Below are positions 26,179-35,426 of a stretch of DNA of 64,000 bases, piece by piece (positions within the stretch are counted from its first letter, which is position 1; every line of letters starts with the position of its first letter). Where the stretch lies: contig MKWR01000027.1 of NCBI GenBank assembly GCA_001899855.1, positions 1 to 64,000 of the forward strand, given 5' to 3'. The notes below the pieces were generated by a model, which saw only the letters and a list, made by a program, of their open reading frames with translations, was not told the DNA's origin and made no database searches. This stretch comes from Lysobacterales bacterium 63-13. GTDB lineage: Bacteria > Pseudomonadota > Gammaproteobacteria > Xanthomonadales > Rhodanobacteraceae. Both the position numbers and the translations under genes were made by a program.

Positions 26179-26895
26179 ATGACCCAGCTTTCCGTCGTCG
26201 TGCCGGTGTTCAATGAGCGCGACAACGTCGTTCCGCTGATCAACGAGATCAGCGCTGCCCTGCGCGGGCGGATCGATTTCGAGATCGTCTACGTCGATGA
26301 CCACAGCACCGACGACACCCTTGCGGTACTCGGTGCTGCCAAGGCCGCCAATCCCGAGTTGCGCGTGATCCACCACGTCTCGCAAAGCGGGCAGAGCACG
26401 GCCATCCGCAACGGCATCAAGGCGGCACGCGGCCACTGGATCGCGACTCTCGATGGCGATGGCCAGAACGATCCGGCCGATATCCCGAAACTGCTGGCGA
26501 TGCGCGATGAATCGCCGGCGCAGATCAAGCTCTTTGCCGGCTGGCGCGTCGAACGCAAGGACAGTGGCAGCAAGCGCATGGCATCGAAGTGGGCCAACGC
26601 GATCCGCCGCCGCCTGCTGCGCGACGAAACCCCCGATACCGGCTGCGGCATCAAGCTGTTCGAGCGCGAGGCCTTTCTCGATCTGCCCTATTTCGACCAC
26701 ATGCACCGTTACCTGCCGGCGCTGATGCAACGCGCTGGCTGGCAAGTCAGGAGCGTGCCGGTCAACCATCGCGCCCGCGGCACCGGCGTTTCCAAGTACA
26801 GCAACCTCAATCGTGCCCTGGTCGGCATTGCCGACCTGCGCGGCGTGGGCTGGCTGATCCGCCGCTCGAAACGCACGGAAACCCGGGAAATCTAG
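26179..26895 (+). CDS. Family 2 glycosyltransferase (DPM1/ArnC-like)
   Basis: The 238-residue single-domain GT-A enzyme has SVVVPVFNERDNV at the N-terminus, then VDDHSTDDTL for nucleotide binding, the acidic metal site ATLDGDGQNDP and a later DTGCGIKLF. It probably moves a sugar from a nucleotide or lipid donor to a polyprenyl phosphate or a cell-surface acceptor. Unlike ArnC-type enzymes it has no C-terminal membrane helices; a basic tail (RRSKRTETREI) ends it. The frame is open upstream to 26128, but conservation starts at 26179. It stands alone after parB with a 92-base gap. Confidence 0.85.
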   Translation: MTQLSVVVPVFNERDNVVPLINEISAALRGRIDFEIVYVDDHSTDDTLAVLGAAKAANPELRVIHHVSQSGQSTAIRNGIKAARGHWIATLDGDGQNDPADIPKLLAMRDESPAQIKLFAGWRVERKDSGSKRMASKWANAIRRRLLRDETPDTGCGIKLFEREAFLDLPYFDHMHRYLPALMQRAGWQVRSVPVNHRARGTGVSKYSNLNRALVGIADLRGVGWLIRRSKRTETREI

Positions 26896-26917
26896 CCTGC
26901 AGGGGCTGCCGGGGAAG

Positions 26918-26946
26918 TTGCCAGTCGACCCGGAATAGGCTATAAA
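26918..26946 (+). promoter_or_regulatory. Sigma-70 promoter for rpmB-rpmG
   Basis: TTGCCA (26918-26923) and TATAAA (26941-26946) are separated by exactly 17 bases. They lie about 165 bases upstream of rpmB and after the glycosyltransferase stop. The transcribed leader that follows is GC-rich and non-coding. Confidence 0.7.
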
Positions 26947-27112
26947 GCGCGGCTCGCTTCGGCCCGTTCGCCGGTTTCACCGGCTGCGCAGATCCCGGTA
27001 CACGACTGCCCTGTCGCATTGCCGAAGCACCCCCAGCATCGTGTGGCGCATTGTCGCCGCTGGGCCGCTTCCGTCCTGGCCAAGGGCGGTAACCGACAAT
27101 GACGAGGTTCGC

Positions 27113-27349
27113 ATGTCCAATGTATGCCAGGTCACCGGCAAGAGTTTCCAGTCCGGTAACAACGTCTCCCACGCCAACAACAAGACGCGCCGCCGCTGGC
27201 TGCCGAATCTTCACGAACGCCGCTTCTGGGTCGCCGGCGAGAATCGCTGGATCAAGCTCAAGGTATCGAGCCACGGTCTGCGCACGATCGACAAGAAGGG
27301 TATCGAAACAGTCATTGCCGAGCTGCGTGCGCGCGGCGAGAAGATCTGA
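27113..27349 (+). CDS. rpmB: 50S ribosomal protein L28
   Basis: This 78-residue ribosomal protein is of standard length. It begins [20 protein letters not shown] and continues with [18 protein letters not shown], ending in a short basic helix. It is the first gene of the rpmB-rpmG pair, with a good promoter at 26918. The single cysteine at residue 5 is not part of a zinc ribbon, so this is the zinc-independent form. Confidence 0.97.
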   Translation: MSNVCQVTGKSFQSGNNVSHANNKTRRRWLPNLHERRFWVAGENRWIKLKVSSHGLRTIDKKGIETVIAELRARGEKI

Positions 27350-27362
27350 GGAGTATTGAATC

Positions 27363-27527
27363 ATGGCATCCAAGCGCGACAAGATCCGCCTCGTGTCCTC
27401 CGCCGGCACCGGCCATTTCTACACGACGGACAAGAACAAGAAGAACACGCCCGAGAAGATGGAGATCAGGAAATACGATCCCGTCGTGCGCAAGCACGTG
27501 GCGTACAAGGAAGCAAAGATCAAGTGA
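27363..27527 (+). CDS. rpmG: 50S ribosomal protein L33
   Basis: This 54-residue protein ([20 protein letters not shown] at the start, [10 protein letters not shown] near the end) contains no cysteine. It is therefore the zinc-independent paralogue type of L33. It follows rpmB by 13 bases with GAGGAGT upstream, and is followed by a strong terminator. It is too short for many gene-length cutoffs. Confidence 0.97.
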   Translation: MASKRDKIRLVSSAGTGHFYTTDKNKKNTPEKMEIRKYDPVVRKHVAYKEAKIK

Positions 27528-27560
27528 TCCGTGCTTTCGCATGATGGAAACAGCAAAAAG

Positions 27561-27582
27561 CCCGCCCTTTGGCGGGTTTTTT
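27561..27582 (+). terminator. Rho-independent terminator of rpmB-rpmG
   Basis: CCCGCC-CTTT-GGCGGG (27561-27576) is followed by six T residues. It lies 33 bases after the rpmG stop. Confidence 0.92.
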
Positions 27583-27832
27583 GTTTCCAGCCAGGCGACG
27601 TCCGGGTTTCCCGCAGGGCGGACAAGCGCAGGTCATCCGCCGTCCACCGGGCGATGCCAGAGTTCCGAATCGGTGCGATACGACGCGCAGCTCCCGATTC
27701 ATGCGCACGCAAACCTGATGGCGGATGCCCTGTGCTTGTCCACCCTGCATTACCCCGGATGAACTCCGCTTCAGCTCGATTCCGGCATCAGGCCTTGCCC
27801 TTCTCGCCAATTGTCAGAACAATCCCTGCGGC
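27583..27832. other. Intergenic region, 250 bp, no gene seen
   Basis: This stretch lies between the rpmG terminator and the ABC transporter ATPase gene. Open frames cross it on both strands, but none has a ribosome site or a recognisable protein. I see no clear promoter hexamers, although one must serve the ABC operon. Confidence 0.45.
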
Positions 27833-28768
27833 ATGAATGACTCCTCACCTGCGCTTTCCCTCGCTCGCGTTTCCCGGCGTTTGTCCGGGCGCGCGATCAT
27901 CGAGGATCTTGACCTCGATCTCGAACGCGGCGAGGTGCTGGGCCTGCTCGGCATCAACGGTGCGGGCAAATCGACCACCTTGCGCATGATCTCCGGCATG
28001 CTCGCGCCGAGCTCGGGCACGGTGAAGCTGGGCGGAGAAGATCTTTACGAAAACCCGCAACGCGCGCGCCGCGATATCGGCTACCTTCCCGAGGAGCCGC
28101 CGTTGTACGGCGAACTCGATGTCGAGGAATACTTGACGTTCTGCGCGCGCCTGCATGGCGTCGCCGGCGCGGCGATCAGTGCCGCCGTGGAAAAAGCCAT
28201 CGAGCGCTGCGAACTCGGGGAAATGCGCCATCGCTTGACCAGCTTGCTGTCCAAGGGATTCCGCCAGCGTGTCGGCCTGGCCCAGGCCATCGTCCACGAG
28301 CCGGCCTTGATCGTGCTGGACGAACCAGCTTCCGGCCTCGATCCGATCCAGGCCCTGCGCCTGCGCGAACTGGTCCGCACGCTGGGCCAGGATCATGCGG
28401 TTGTGCTGTCGACGCATGTGCTCTCGGATGTACTGGCCTGCTGCGACCGCGTCGCCATCCTGCATCAAGGCCGCCTGCGCCATTCGGCGGTGTTGGCGGA
28501 GATCGCCGCGGACAGTGCCTTGCGCGTGCACATCGAACGCGATGTCGACAAGGATGCCTGGCTGCGCATGCCGATGGTCGCAAGCGCACAAGTCATCGAC
28601 AGCAGGCGCTGGCGCATCGGACTCAAGCCGGGCGCCAGCACCGGCGAACTGGCCAGGGCGGTCAACGACAGCGGCTTCGGCCTGCTCGAATTGCGTGCCG
28701 ACAGCAATGCACTGGAAGAGACCTTCGTGCGCATCGCCGGCCATGGCAGCATCGGGGCGGCGGCGTGA
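27833..28768 (+). CDS. ABC transporter ATP-binding protein (GldA-like)
   Basis: The 311-residue ATPase energises the following membrane components. It has Walker A GINGAGKST near residue 45, a variant signature LSKGFRQRVGLAQA in place of LSGGQ, and Walker B LIVLDEPASGLDP. The H-loop is in STHVLSDV. A C-terminal extension of about 80 residues follows, as in GldA/NatA-type exporters. The upstream open frame is ignored because MNDSSPALSLARVS at 27833 is the first plausible N-terminus. It overlaps the permease gene by GTGA. Confidence 0.88.
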   Translation: MNDSSPALSLARVSRRLSGRAIIEDLDLDLERGEVLGLLGINGAGKSTTLRMISGMLAPSSGTVKLGGEDLYENPQRARRDIGYLPEEPPLYGELDVEEYLTFCARLHGVAGAAISAAVEKAIERCELGEMRHRLTSLLSKGFRQRVGLAQAIVHEPALIVLDEPASGLDPIQALRLRELVRTLGQDHAVVLSTHVLSDVLACCDRVAILHQGRLRHSAVLAEIAADSALRVHIERDVDKDAWLRMPMVASAQVIDSRRWRIGLKPGASTGELARAVNDSGFGLLELRADSNALEETFVRIAGHGSIGAAA

Positions 28769-29523
28769 GCACGATCCGCCTGATTGCCGGCAATGACATC
28801 AAGCGCCAGTTTGCACAGCCGTTTGCATGGATCCTGCTGGCACTGACCAGCGCCCTGCTCGCCTGGCAGTTCCTCATTGCCCTCGATGCCTATCTGCGCC
28901 TTGCGCCAAAGCTCGATGCCTTGCCGAATTCGCAAGGTGCCACCGACCTGATCGCAATCCCGCTGTTGCGCAGCCTCTCGGGACTGCTATTGCTGGTCGT
29001 GCCGCTGGCGACAATGCAGAGCCTTGCCGGTGAGCGCCGCGCGCATACCCTGCCGCTGCTGCTCGCCGCCGGCGTCGGCAATCTCGGCATCGTCCTTGGC
29101 AAGTTTCTCGGCGCATTCGTGCCGGTGGCGTTGATCGTGCTGATTGCCGCAAGCATGCCGCTGATGCTCGAGTTCGGCACGGCGCTTGATCTGGGTCGCC
29201 TGGCGGCGGCCAGCCTCGGCGTGTTGTTGTTCGCCGCCAGCCTGACCGCCATCGGCATTGCCTGCTCGGCATGGACGGCGCACCCGGCGCTGGCCGCTGC
29301 AGCAGCACTGGTCCTCGGCAGCCTGCTGGCGATGATCGACATGGGCGCACGCTTCCAGGGCATCGACAATGCGCTGATCAACTGGCTGTCGCTGTCGACC
29401 CATCTGGAGCCGTTTTATTCCGGCCTGGTGGCCAGCGTCGACATTGTCTATTTCCTGCTCGTCAGCGTGCTGGCGCTGCTGCTCGCCGCGCGTCGTCTCG
29501 ACAGCCTGCGTACGCGGGGCTGA
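28765..29523 (+). CDS. ABC transporter permease (GldF-like)
   Basis: The 252-residue inner-membrane protein begins with GTG, whose last bases overlap the ATPase stop. It has about six hydrophobic segments spread over residues 20-245 and belongs to the ABC-2 permease group. Together with the ATPase and the next two genes it forms a set like gldA-gldF-gldG of gliding Bacteroidetes. The same set occurs in many non-gliding proteobacteria, where the substrate is unknown. Confidence 0.8.
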   Translation: MSTIRLIAGNDIKRQFAQPFAWILLALTSALLAWQFLIALDAYLRLAPKLDALPNSQGATDLIAIPLLRSLSGLLLLVVPLATMQSLAGERRAHTLPLLLAAGVGNLGIVLGKFLGAFVPVALIVLIAASMPLMLEFGTALDLGRLAAASLGVLLFAASLTAIGIACSAWTAHPALAAAAALVLGSLLAMIDMGARFQGIDNALINWLSLSTHLEPFYSGLVASVDIVYFLLVSVLALLLAARRLDSLRTRG

Positions 29524-29526
29524 GCA

Positions 29527-30876
29527 ATGCACGAACGCCTCAACAACTTCATCCATGTGCTCTTGCTGATCGCCGCTGCGCTGCTGGTCGGCTTCCTCAG
29601 CACGCGCTACGGCTTTGTCCACGATTTCAGCCGCACGCAACGCGCCAGCCTGGGCGTGGCATCGGTGAAACTGCTCGATTCAATGCCGGGTCCGATTGAA
29701 ATCGTTTCCTATGCGCGCCCGCAAGGCAACCTGCGCAAGACCATCGGCGATTTCGTCGCCCGCTACACGCGGGCCAAGTCCGACCTGAGCCTGCGCTTTG
29801 TCGATCCCGACGCCGATCCCGATGCCATGCGCGAGGCCGGGGTGCAGGTCGATGGCGAGATCGAGCTGAAATACAAGGGTCGCAGCGAGCGCCTGAAGAT
29901 CTTGAGCGAAAGCGAACTGAGCAGCGCCTTGCTGCGCCTGTCGCGCGATCGGCAACGACTGGTCGCCTTCCTCGAAGGCGAAGGCGAGCGCAAACCCGAT
30001 GGCGTGGCCAATGCCGACCTCGGCCAGTTTGGCGCGACGCTCAAGCAGCGCGGCATCCACACCGTCAATCTCGCCCTGGCCACGACCGCCAAGGTTCCCG
30101 ACAACGTCGACCTGCTGGTCATCGCCAATCCGCGCATCGCCCTTGCCGGTCCCGCCGCCATGGCGATCGTTGATTACCTCGAACGCGGCGGCAACCTCCT
30201 CTGGCTGCTCGAGGCAGGCGAGGACAATGGCCTCGATGCGCTGGCTGAAGCCTTGTCGATCCGCGTACTGCCCGGCGTCATCGTGGATGGTTCCGGCCAG
30301 GCCTATGGCATCCAGGATCCGAGCTTTGTCGCGGTCAACCGCTACCCGGCACATGCCATCGACAAGGATTTCGACCTCGGCACGCTGTTCCCGCAGCCCG
30401 TTGCCCTGGCCCAGCTGGCGCCACCGAAATGGGATTTCAAATCAATCCTGCAGAGCTCGGCGCAATCCTGGAACGAAACCGGGCATATCCCCAAAGCCGG
30501 GGAAGCCGCCGGCGACGTGCGCTACGACGGCACCGACGGCGAGATATCGGGACCACTGGATTTCGGTTTCGCGATGACCCGCCTGTCGCCGCGCCCGGGT
30601 ACGCACGAACAACGTGTCGTCGTCATTGGCGACGGAGACTTCATTTCCAACAGCTATATCGGCAACGGTGGCAACAAGGATTTTGGAACACGCGTCTTCG
30701 ACTGGCTGCTGGCCGATGACGCACTGATCGAAATTGCCGAGCCAGTTGCGCAGGATCGTGCAATCGGCCTGTCTGACAGCGCGCTGGCAATCCTCAGTTT
30801 CGGTTTCCTGCTTGGCCTGCCAATCCTCCTTGTCGGCAGCGGCTTGTGGATCTGGCGTCGTCGCCGGCGTCGATGA
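29527..30876 (+). CDS. GldG-like extracytoplasmic ABC-transporter auxiliary protein
   Basis: The 449-residue product has an N-terminal membrane segment (about 8-27), a large periplasmic domain and a C-terminal membrane helix (about 418-440) ending in an Arg-rich tail. The periplasmic domain is of the 'ABC-type uncharacterized transport system' class, with VIANPRIALAGPAAMAIVDY. The topology matches GldG. It follows the permease by three bases, and its stop overlaps the next start. It probably couples the ABC motor to a periplasmic substrate or structure. Confidence 0.82.
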   Translation: MHERLNNFIHVLLLIAAALLVGFLSTRYGFVHDFSRTQRASLGVASVKLLDSMPGPIEIVSYARPQGNLRKTIGDFVARYTRAKSDLSLRFVDPDADPDAMREAGVQVDGEIELKYKGRSERLKILSESELSSALLRLSRDRQRLVAFLEGEGERKPDGVANADLGQFGATLKQRGIHTVNLALATTAKVPDNVDLLVIANPRIALAGPAAMAIVDYLERGGNLLWLLEAGEDNGLDALAEALSIRVLPGVIVDGSGQAYGIQDPSFVAVNRYPAHAIDKDFDLGTLFPQPVALAQLAPPKWDFKSILQSSAQSWNETGHIPKAGEAAGDVRYDGTDGEISGPLDFGFAMTRLSPRPGTHEQRVVVIGDGDFISNSYIGNGGNKDFGTRVFDWLLADDALIEIAEPVAQDRAIGLSDSALAILSFGFLLGLPILLVGSGLWIWRRRRRR

Positions 30877-31667
30877 TGAAGCGCGCGACTCGCATCAACC
30901 TGATCCTGATCGGCATCGTCGCCGTCCTTGGCCTGGTGACCTGGTGGCAGGTCAACCGGGAAGTTGCGCAGTTCGAGCCACCGCTGAGCGCACTGGATCC
31001 GGCAACCGTCAAACAAGTCCGCGTGGGCTGCCTGCAATGCGTGGCGCGACGCTTCGAGCGCCTTGGCGAGCATTGGCAGATGCGCGAACCCTACGACCTG
31101 CCTGCCGACGATGCGCAGGTTGCGCGGCTGCTGTCGATCGCCGCCACACCGGTGCGCAGCCGACGCGCGTTGACCAGCCTGGATGCGCGAAAAATCGGTC
31201 TCGCCCCGGCACTGCTGAGCCTCGCCCTGGACAACGAGCATTTCGATATCGGCACCACCGATGCCTTTCATGGCGACCGCTTTGTCCGCGTCGGCGACAC
31301 CATTGCCATGGTGCCGGATCGCTTCAGTCCGTTCCTTGTTGCCGCACCGGCGAGCGAGCTGGATCGTCACTTGTTGCCACGCGGAACCGTGCTGGCAAGC
31401 CTCAGGATCAATGACCAGGATCGTACTGATTTGATTGACGCATGGACCGTCGCCGTGGCCGAGCGGATTACCGCCAGCAGCACACCGGCGGATGCGGCCG
31501 GTACCCGCATCGACCTGCAACTTGGCGATGGTGCGATGATCCGCTACCAGATCATCCGCAGCGCCGATCGCGTTGTCGCCCGGCGCAGCGAACCGGCGCT
31601 CGACTACGCGCTGTCTGCCGAACAGGCCGGCATGTTGCTTGGCGATGCCGAAGCCGCCACGCCCTGA
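30873..31667 (+). CDS. DUF4340-like membrane-anchored protein
   Basis: The 264-residue product has one N-terminal membrane helix (residues 9-26, in NLILIGIVAVLGLVTWW) and a periplasmic domain with a CLQC pair near residues 52-55. It matches the DUF4340 proteins that accompany Gld-like ABC systems in proteobacteria, although I judge this mainly from position and layout. The start at 30873 overlaps the upstream stop. The CxxC pair could form a disulfide. It is the last gene of the operon and ends 12 bases before mutM. Confidence 0.7.
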   Translation: MMKRATRINLILIGIVAVLGLVTWWQVNREVAQFEPPLSALDPATVKQVRVGCLQCVARRFERLGEHWQMREPYDLPADDAQVARLLSIAATPVRSRRALTSLDARKIGLAPALLSLALDNEHFDIGTTDAFHGDRFVRVGDTIAMVPDRFSPFLVAAPASELDRHLLPRGTVLASLRINDQDRTDLIDAWTVAVAERITASSTPADAAGTRIDLQLGDGAMIRYQIIRSADRVVARRSEPALDYALSAEQAGMLLGDAEAATP

Positions 31668-31679
31668 GTCGATGCCGCC

Positions 31680-32492
31680 GTGCCCGAACTGCCCGAAGTG
31701 GAAACAACCCGCCTTGGCATCACGCCGCACCTGTTGGGTCGGCGCATTTCCCGGCTCGTCATCCGCCAGCCGAAACTGCGCTGGCCGATCCCGCAGCGCC
31801 TGATCAGCAGCCTGCCTGGCCAGCGCATCGAAGCCATCGAGCGCCGCGCGAAATACCTGCTCGTGCATACCGTTGCCGGCAGCGCCCTGTTGCATCTCGG
31901 CATGTCCGGCAGCTTGCGCGTGCTCGACGCCGACAGCGCCGCCGACAAGCACGATCACTACGACTGGCTGCTCGACTCGGGCCGCCTGCTGCGCTTCACC
32001 GATCCGCGCCGCTTCGGCAGCCTGCTCTGGCAAGCCGCTGGAACGACGCACGAACTGCTCGCTCGCCTTGGGCCCGAACCGCTCTCTGCTGATTTCAATG
32101 GCGATCGCCTGTGGCGGCTATCGCGCGGCCGGTCGGCGCCGATCAAGACCTTCATCATGGACCAGTCGATCGTCGTCGGCGTCGGCAACATCTATGCAGC
32201 CGAAGCGCTGTTCGCCGCGGGCATCCATCCGCGACGCAAGGCCGGCTCGGTGTCACGCGAGCGCTGTCAGCGGCTCGCCGAGGCCATCAAGCGCATCCTC
32301 GACCACGCCATCACGCGTGGCGGCACGACGCTGCGCGATTTCATCTCGCCGGACGGCGTGCCGGGCTATTTCGAGCAGGAGCTGTACGTCTACGGCCGCG
32401 CCGGCGAACCCTGCCGCAACTGCGGCTCGGCAATCCGCTCGATCTCCCTGGGACAGCGATCCTCGTTTTATTGTCCCCAGTGCCAGCACTGA
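31680..32492 (+). CDS. mutM: Formamidopyrimidine-DNA glycosylase (Fpg/MutM)
   Basis: MutM removes 8-oxoguanine and formamidopyrimidines and nicks the abasic site. The 270-residue product has the N-terminal catalytic [10 protein letters not shown] (Pro2, Glu3), KYLLVH, the helix-two-turn-helix region and a C-terminal zinc finger (CRNC and CPQC). It begins with GTG at 31680, the only start that leaves Pro2 at the required position. Its stop lies at the edge of a perfect 20-bp inverted repeat shared with the convergent tdk gene. Confidence 0.96.
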   Translation: MPELPEVETTRLGITPHLLGRRISRLVIRQPKLRWPIPQRLISSLPGQRIEAIERRAKYLLVHTVAGSALLHLGMSGSLRVLDADSAADKHDHYDWLLDSGRLLRFTDPRRFGSLLWQAAGTTHELLARLGPEPLSADFNGDRLWRLSRGRSAPIKTFIMDQSIVVGVGNIYAAEALFAAGIHPRRKAGSVSRERCQRLAEAIKRILDHAITRGGTTLRDFISPDGVPGYFEQELYVYGRAGEPCRNCGSAIRSISLGQRSSFYCPQCQH

Positions 32493-32533
32493 AGCGGGGA
32501 TGACCAGCCGTTCGGCTGGTCATCCCCGCTTCA
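32490..32533. terminator. Perfect 20-bp inverted repeat holding both stop codons
   Basis: The arms 32490-32509 and 32514-32533 are exact reverse complements with a GTTC loop. The mutM stop (TGA, 32490-32492) and the tdk stop (TGA on the minus strand, 32533-32531) are the first bases of the two arms. Neither strand has a T-tract after it, so it is probably a bidirectional transcript-end hairpin and not a classical intrinsic terminator. Confidence 0.75.
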
Positions 32534-33151
32534 AAGCGGCAACACCGGTTGCTGCAGCTCAATGCGGCCCTCGCCGGCGACGATCTTCTTGAACTCGGCG
32601 CGGCTGACTGACACATAGCGTTCGTTGCCGCCGATTTCGACCTGCGGGCCGTCGGTCACGGCGCGACCATGCTCATCGACACGCACGACCATGGTGGCCT
32701 TGCTGCCGCTGTGGCAGATGGTCTTGATCTCGTCGATATTGTCGGCCCAGGCCAGCAGATATTGGCTGCCTTCGAAGAGCTCGCCGCGAAAATCCGTGCG
32801 CAAGCCATAGGCCAGCACCGGAATGTCGCGGCGGTCGACCACATCGGTCAGTTGCCAGACCTGGGCCTTGCTGAGGAACTGCGCTTCATCGACCAGCACG
32901 CAATCAAGCGTTCCGTGGGCGGCGATATCGGCATCGACAAGCGCCAGCAAATCGTCCTCGCGATCAAAGCGCAGTCCTTCGGCCTTGAGGCCGATGCGCG
33001 AGGCAACGACCCCCTCGCCCGCGCGATTGTCGAGTTTCGGCGTGAGGATGCGCGTGCGCATGCCGCGCTCATGGTAGTTGTACGCGCTCTGCAACAGCGT
33101 CGTCGTCTTGCCGGCATTCATCGCCGAGTAATAGAAATAGAGTTTGGACAT
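32531..33151 (-). CDS. tdk: Thymidine kinase (TK1/Tdk family)
   Basis: Tdk phosphorylates thymidine in the salvage pathway. The 206-residue product has the P-loop [12 protein letters not shown], the DEAQF motif and [17 protein letters not shown]. The lasso domain follows, with [12 protein letters not shown]. The true start is MSKLYFYYS at 33151; the frame is open far upstream but without meaning. The zinc site seems degenerate: the region reads CHSGSKAT and later SVSRAEF, where E. coli has a CxC-type pair and a C-R-K-H motif. Only one of the four usual ligands therefore remains. It converges on mutM. Confidence 0.93.
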   Translation of the reverse strand: MSKLYFYYSAMNAGKTTTLLQSAYNYHERGMRTRILTPKLDNRAGEGVVASRIGLKAEGLRFDREDDLLALVDADIAAHGTLDCVLVDEAQFLSKAQVWQLTDVVDRRDIPVLAYGLRTDFRGELFEGSQYLLAWADNIDEIKTICHSGSKATMVVRVDEHGRAVTDGPQVEIGGNERYVSVSRAEFKKIVAGEGRIELQQPVLPL

Positions 33152-33159
33152 TGGAGGGC

Positions 33160-33333
33160 CGGGAAACGGGAATAGGGAATAGGGAATAGGGAATCGGTAG
33201 AAGCCGCAGGCGCGAGATTTTGGCACAGCTGTGTAACCTCGCGGCTCCGTGCATGACGTGGGCGCGTCACCCGGGCACAATTGCGCGGATCTGCTTGACC
33301 GATTCCCCATTCCCCAATCCCCATTCCCCGCTC
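33160..33333. repeat. GGGAAT-rich inverted repeat element (copy 3)
   Basis: The left arm has GGGAAT reiterated with A or C spacers (33168-33195). The right arm (33299-33330) has GATTCCCCATTCCCC twice, in the reverse sense. The element fills the gap between the divergent tdk and rep genes. Its right arm ends about eight bases before the rep ATG, leaving no purine-rich ribosome site there. Confidence 0.82.
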
Positions 33334-33337
33334 CAAC

Positions 33338-35314
33338 ATGCTCAACCCCCAACAACGTGCCGCCGTTGACTACTGCGATGGCCCGCTGCTCGTGCTTGCC
33401 GGCGCGGGTTCGGGAAAGACGCGGGTCATCACCGAGAAGATCGCGCATCTGGTCAAGCGCAAGCAGCTGTCGGCCTCGAAGATCGCCGCCATCACCTTCA
33501 CCAACAAGGCTGCGCGCGAAATGCGCGAGCGCGTCGGCAAGCTGGTGCAGGGGCCGGCGGCAGAAGGGTTGACGGTCTGCACCTTCCACGCCCTGGGCCT
33601 GAAGTTCCTGCAGCTCGAACACGCGCGGGCCAATCTGCGCCGCGGATTCTCGGTGCTCGATGCCGACGACAGCCAGGGCTTGATCAAGGACCTCGCGCCA
33701 AGCGGGATCAAGAACGATGCGTTGTGGGCGCTGCAGTCGCTGGTGTCGCGGGCGAAGAACGCGGGTCTGTCTCCAGCGCAGGCCGAGGCGCAGGCCGGCG
33801 GCGTGCGCGAGCGCGAGGCGGCGGCAATCTATGCGGCCTACCAGAAGCGCCTGGCCGCCTTCAACGCGGTCGATTTCGACGACTTGATCCGCCTGCCCCT
33901 GCAGATCCTTGAATCCGACGACGAGGCGCGCGCAGCGTGGCAGGAGCGCATCCGCTACCTGCTGCTCGATGAATACCAGGATACGAACGCGGCGCAGTAC
34001 CGACTGGTCAAGGCGCTGGCGGGGCCGCGCGGCATGTTCACCGCCGTCGGCGACGATGACCAGAGCATCTACGCCTGGCGTGGCGCCAATCCCGAGAATC
34101 TCGGCGAGCTTTCCCGCGATTATCCGAAGCTCAAGGTCATCAAGCTCGAACAGAATTACCGCTGCGGACGGCGCATCCTGCGTGTCGCCAATGCGCTGAT
34201 TGCCAACAACGAGCATCTTTTCGAGAAGAAGCTCTGGAGCGAAGCCGCTGAAGGGCCGCCAATCCGCGTGCTGGAATGTCGCGATGACGAGCACGAGGCC
34301 GAGCGTGTTGCCGCCGAGATCGCCCATCTCGCCGAAAAACACAAATCGCGCTGGAACGAGTTCGCCATCCTCTACCGCGGCAATCACCAATCGCGTGCAC
34401 TGGAGAAGGCCTTGCGCATTGCCCGCGTGCCCTATCACCTGAGCGGCGGCACGGCGTTTCTCGAACGCGCCGAGGTCAAGGACCTGCTCGCTTACCTGCG
34501 CCTGATCAACAACCCGGATGACGATGCGGCATTCCTGCGCATCGTCAATATCCCGCGTCGCGACATTGGCGCAATCTCACTGGAAAAACTCGGTCAGGCG
34601 GCTGGTGCGCGGCACACCTCCATGCTGCGCGCGGCGCAAAACGACACCGTGCTGGCCGGACTCGCCGCACGACCGGCCTCGGCCCTGGTCGGTTTCGTGA
34701 ACCTGATGCGCGAGCTTTCCCGCAGCGCCGAGCACTCGGCGGCCGCCGATCTGGTCGATCAGCTGATCGAACGCATCGGTTATGCCGAGCACATTGGCGC
34801 GCAGGTCAAGGAACCCGGCCTGCGCGCGCGGCGGCTGGAAAATCTCAAGGAGCTTGCGGAATGGTTCCGCGCCATGCAGAAGGAAGGTGCCGCCGGCGAC
34901 CTGGCGGCGCAACTGGCCTTGCTCACCCATGGCGACCGCGATGATCCAGGCAATGCGGTGCGCCTGATGACCCTGCATTCGGCGAAGGGACTCGAATTCC
35001 GCTTTGTCTTCATCATCGGTGTCGAGGAGGGCTCGTTCCCGCACGAGGCCAGTGTCAATGAAGGTCGCCTCGACGAGGAACGCCGCCTGATGTATGTCGG
35101 CATCACCCGCGCCAAGGAACATCTCGCGCTGAGCTTTACCCGCCGCAAGCGGCGCTTTGGCGAAATCCTCGCCAACGACCCGAGCCGTTTCCTTGCCGAA
35201 CTGCCCGCATCCGATCTGCACTGGTCCGGCCGCGACAGCGAACAGGACGAAGCCCAACGCAAGGAAGTCGCCAGTTCGAGCATCGCCAGGCTGGCCGCGC
35301 TGTTCGACGACTGA
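33338..35314 (+). CDS. rep: ATP-dependent DNA helicase Rep
   Basis: This UvrD-like superfamily 1A 3'-5' helicase helps replication forks pass obstacles. The 658 residues have motif [12 protein letters not shown] near residue 22, motif Ia [11 protein letters not shown], motif [12 protein letters not shown], motif [17 protein letters not shown], motif [11 protein letters not shown] and motif [10 protein letters not shown]. The length and the start [10 protein letters not shown] favour Rep over UvrD (about 720 residues). The upstream bases come from a repeat element and lack a Shine-Dalgarno sequence. It is a single gene. Confidence 0.95.
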   Translation: MLNPQQRAAVDYCDGPLLVLAGAGSGKTRVITEKIAHLVKRKQLSASKIAAITFTNKAAREMRERVGKLVQGPAAEGLTVCTFHALGLKFLQLEHARANLRRGFSVLDADDSQGLIKDLAPSGIKNDALWALQSLVSRAKNAGLSPAQAEAQAGGVREREAAAIYAAYQKRLAAFNAVDFDDLIRLPLQILESDDEARAAWQERIRYLLLDEYQDTNAAQYRLVKALAGPRGMFTAVGDDDQSIYAWRGANPENLGELSRDYPKLKVIKLEQNYRCGRRILRVANALIANNEHLFEKKLWSEAAEGPPIRVLECRDDEHEAERVAAEIAHLAEKHKSRWNEFAILYRGNHQSRALEKALRIARVPYHLSGGTAFLERAEVKDLLAYLRLINNPDDDAAFLRIVNIPRRDIGAISLEKLGQAAGARHTSMLRAAQNDTVLAGLAARPASALVGFVNLMRELSRSAEHSAAADLVDQLIERIGYAEHIGAQVKEPGLRARRLENLKELAEWFRAMQKEGAAGDLAAQLALLTHGDRDDPGNAVRLMTLHSAKGLEFRFVFIIGVEEGSFPHEASVNEGRLDEERRLMYVGITRAKEHLALSFTRRKRRFGEILANDPSRFLAELPASDLHWSGRDSEQDEAQRKEVASSSIARLAALFDD

Positions 35315-35316
35315 TG

Positions 35317-35425
35317 CGGGGATTCGGGATTGGAGATTCGGGAAAGCGGACTTCTCGCATTCTTGCCGAGTTCTTCACGAACGCGTCGAACCCGCTTCTC
35401 GCATTTGCTAATCCCGAATCTCGTC
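35317..35425. repeat. GGGATT-type inverted repeat element (copy 4)
   Basis: The left arm reads GGGGATTCGGGATTGGAGAT and TCGGG (35318-35343). The right arm has AATCCCGAATCTCG (35411-35425). It is a diverged member of the GGGAAT family and separates the convergent rep and AI-2E transporter genes, so it may also end both transcripts. Confidence 0.7.
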
Positions 35426-35426
35426 G

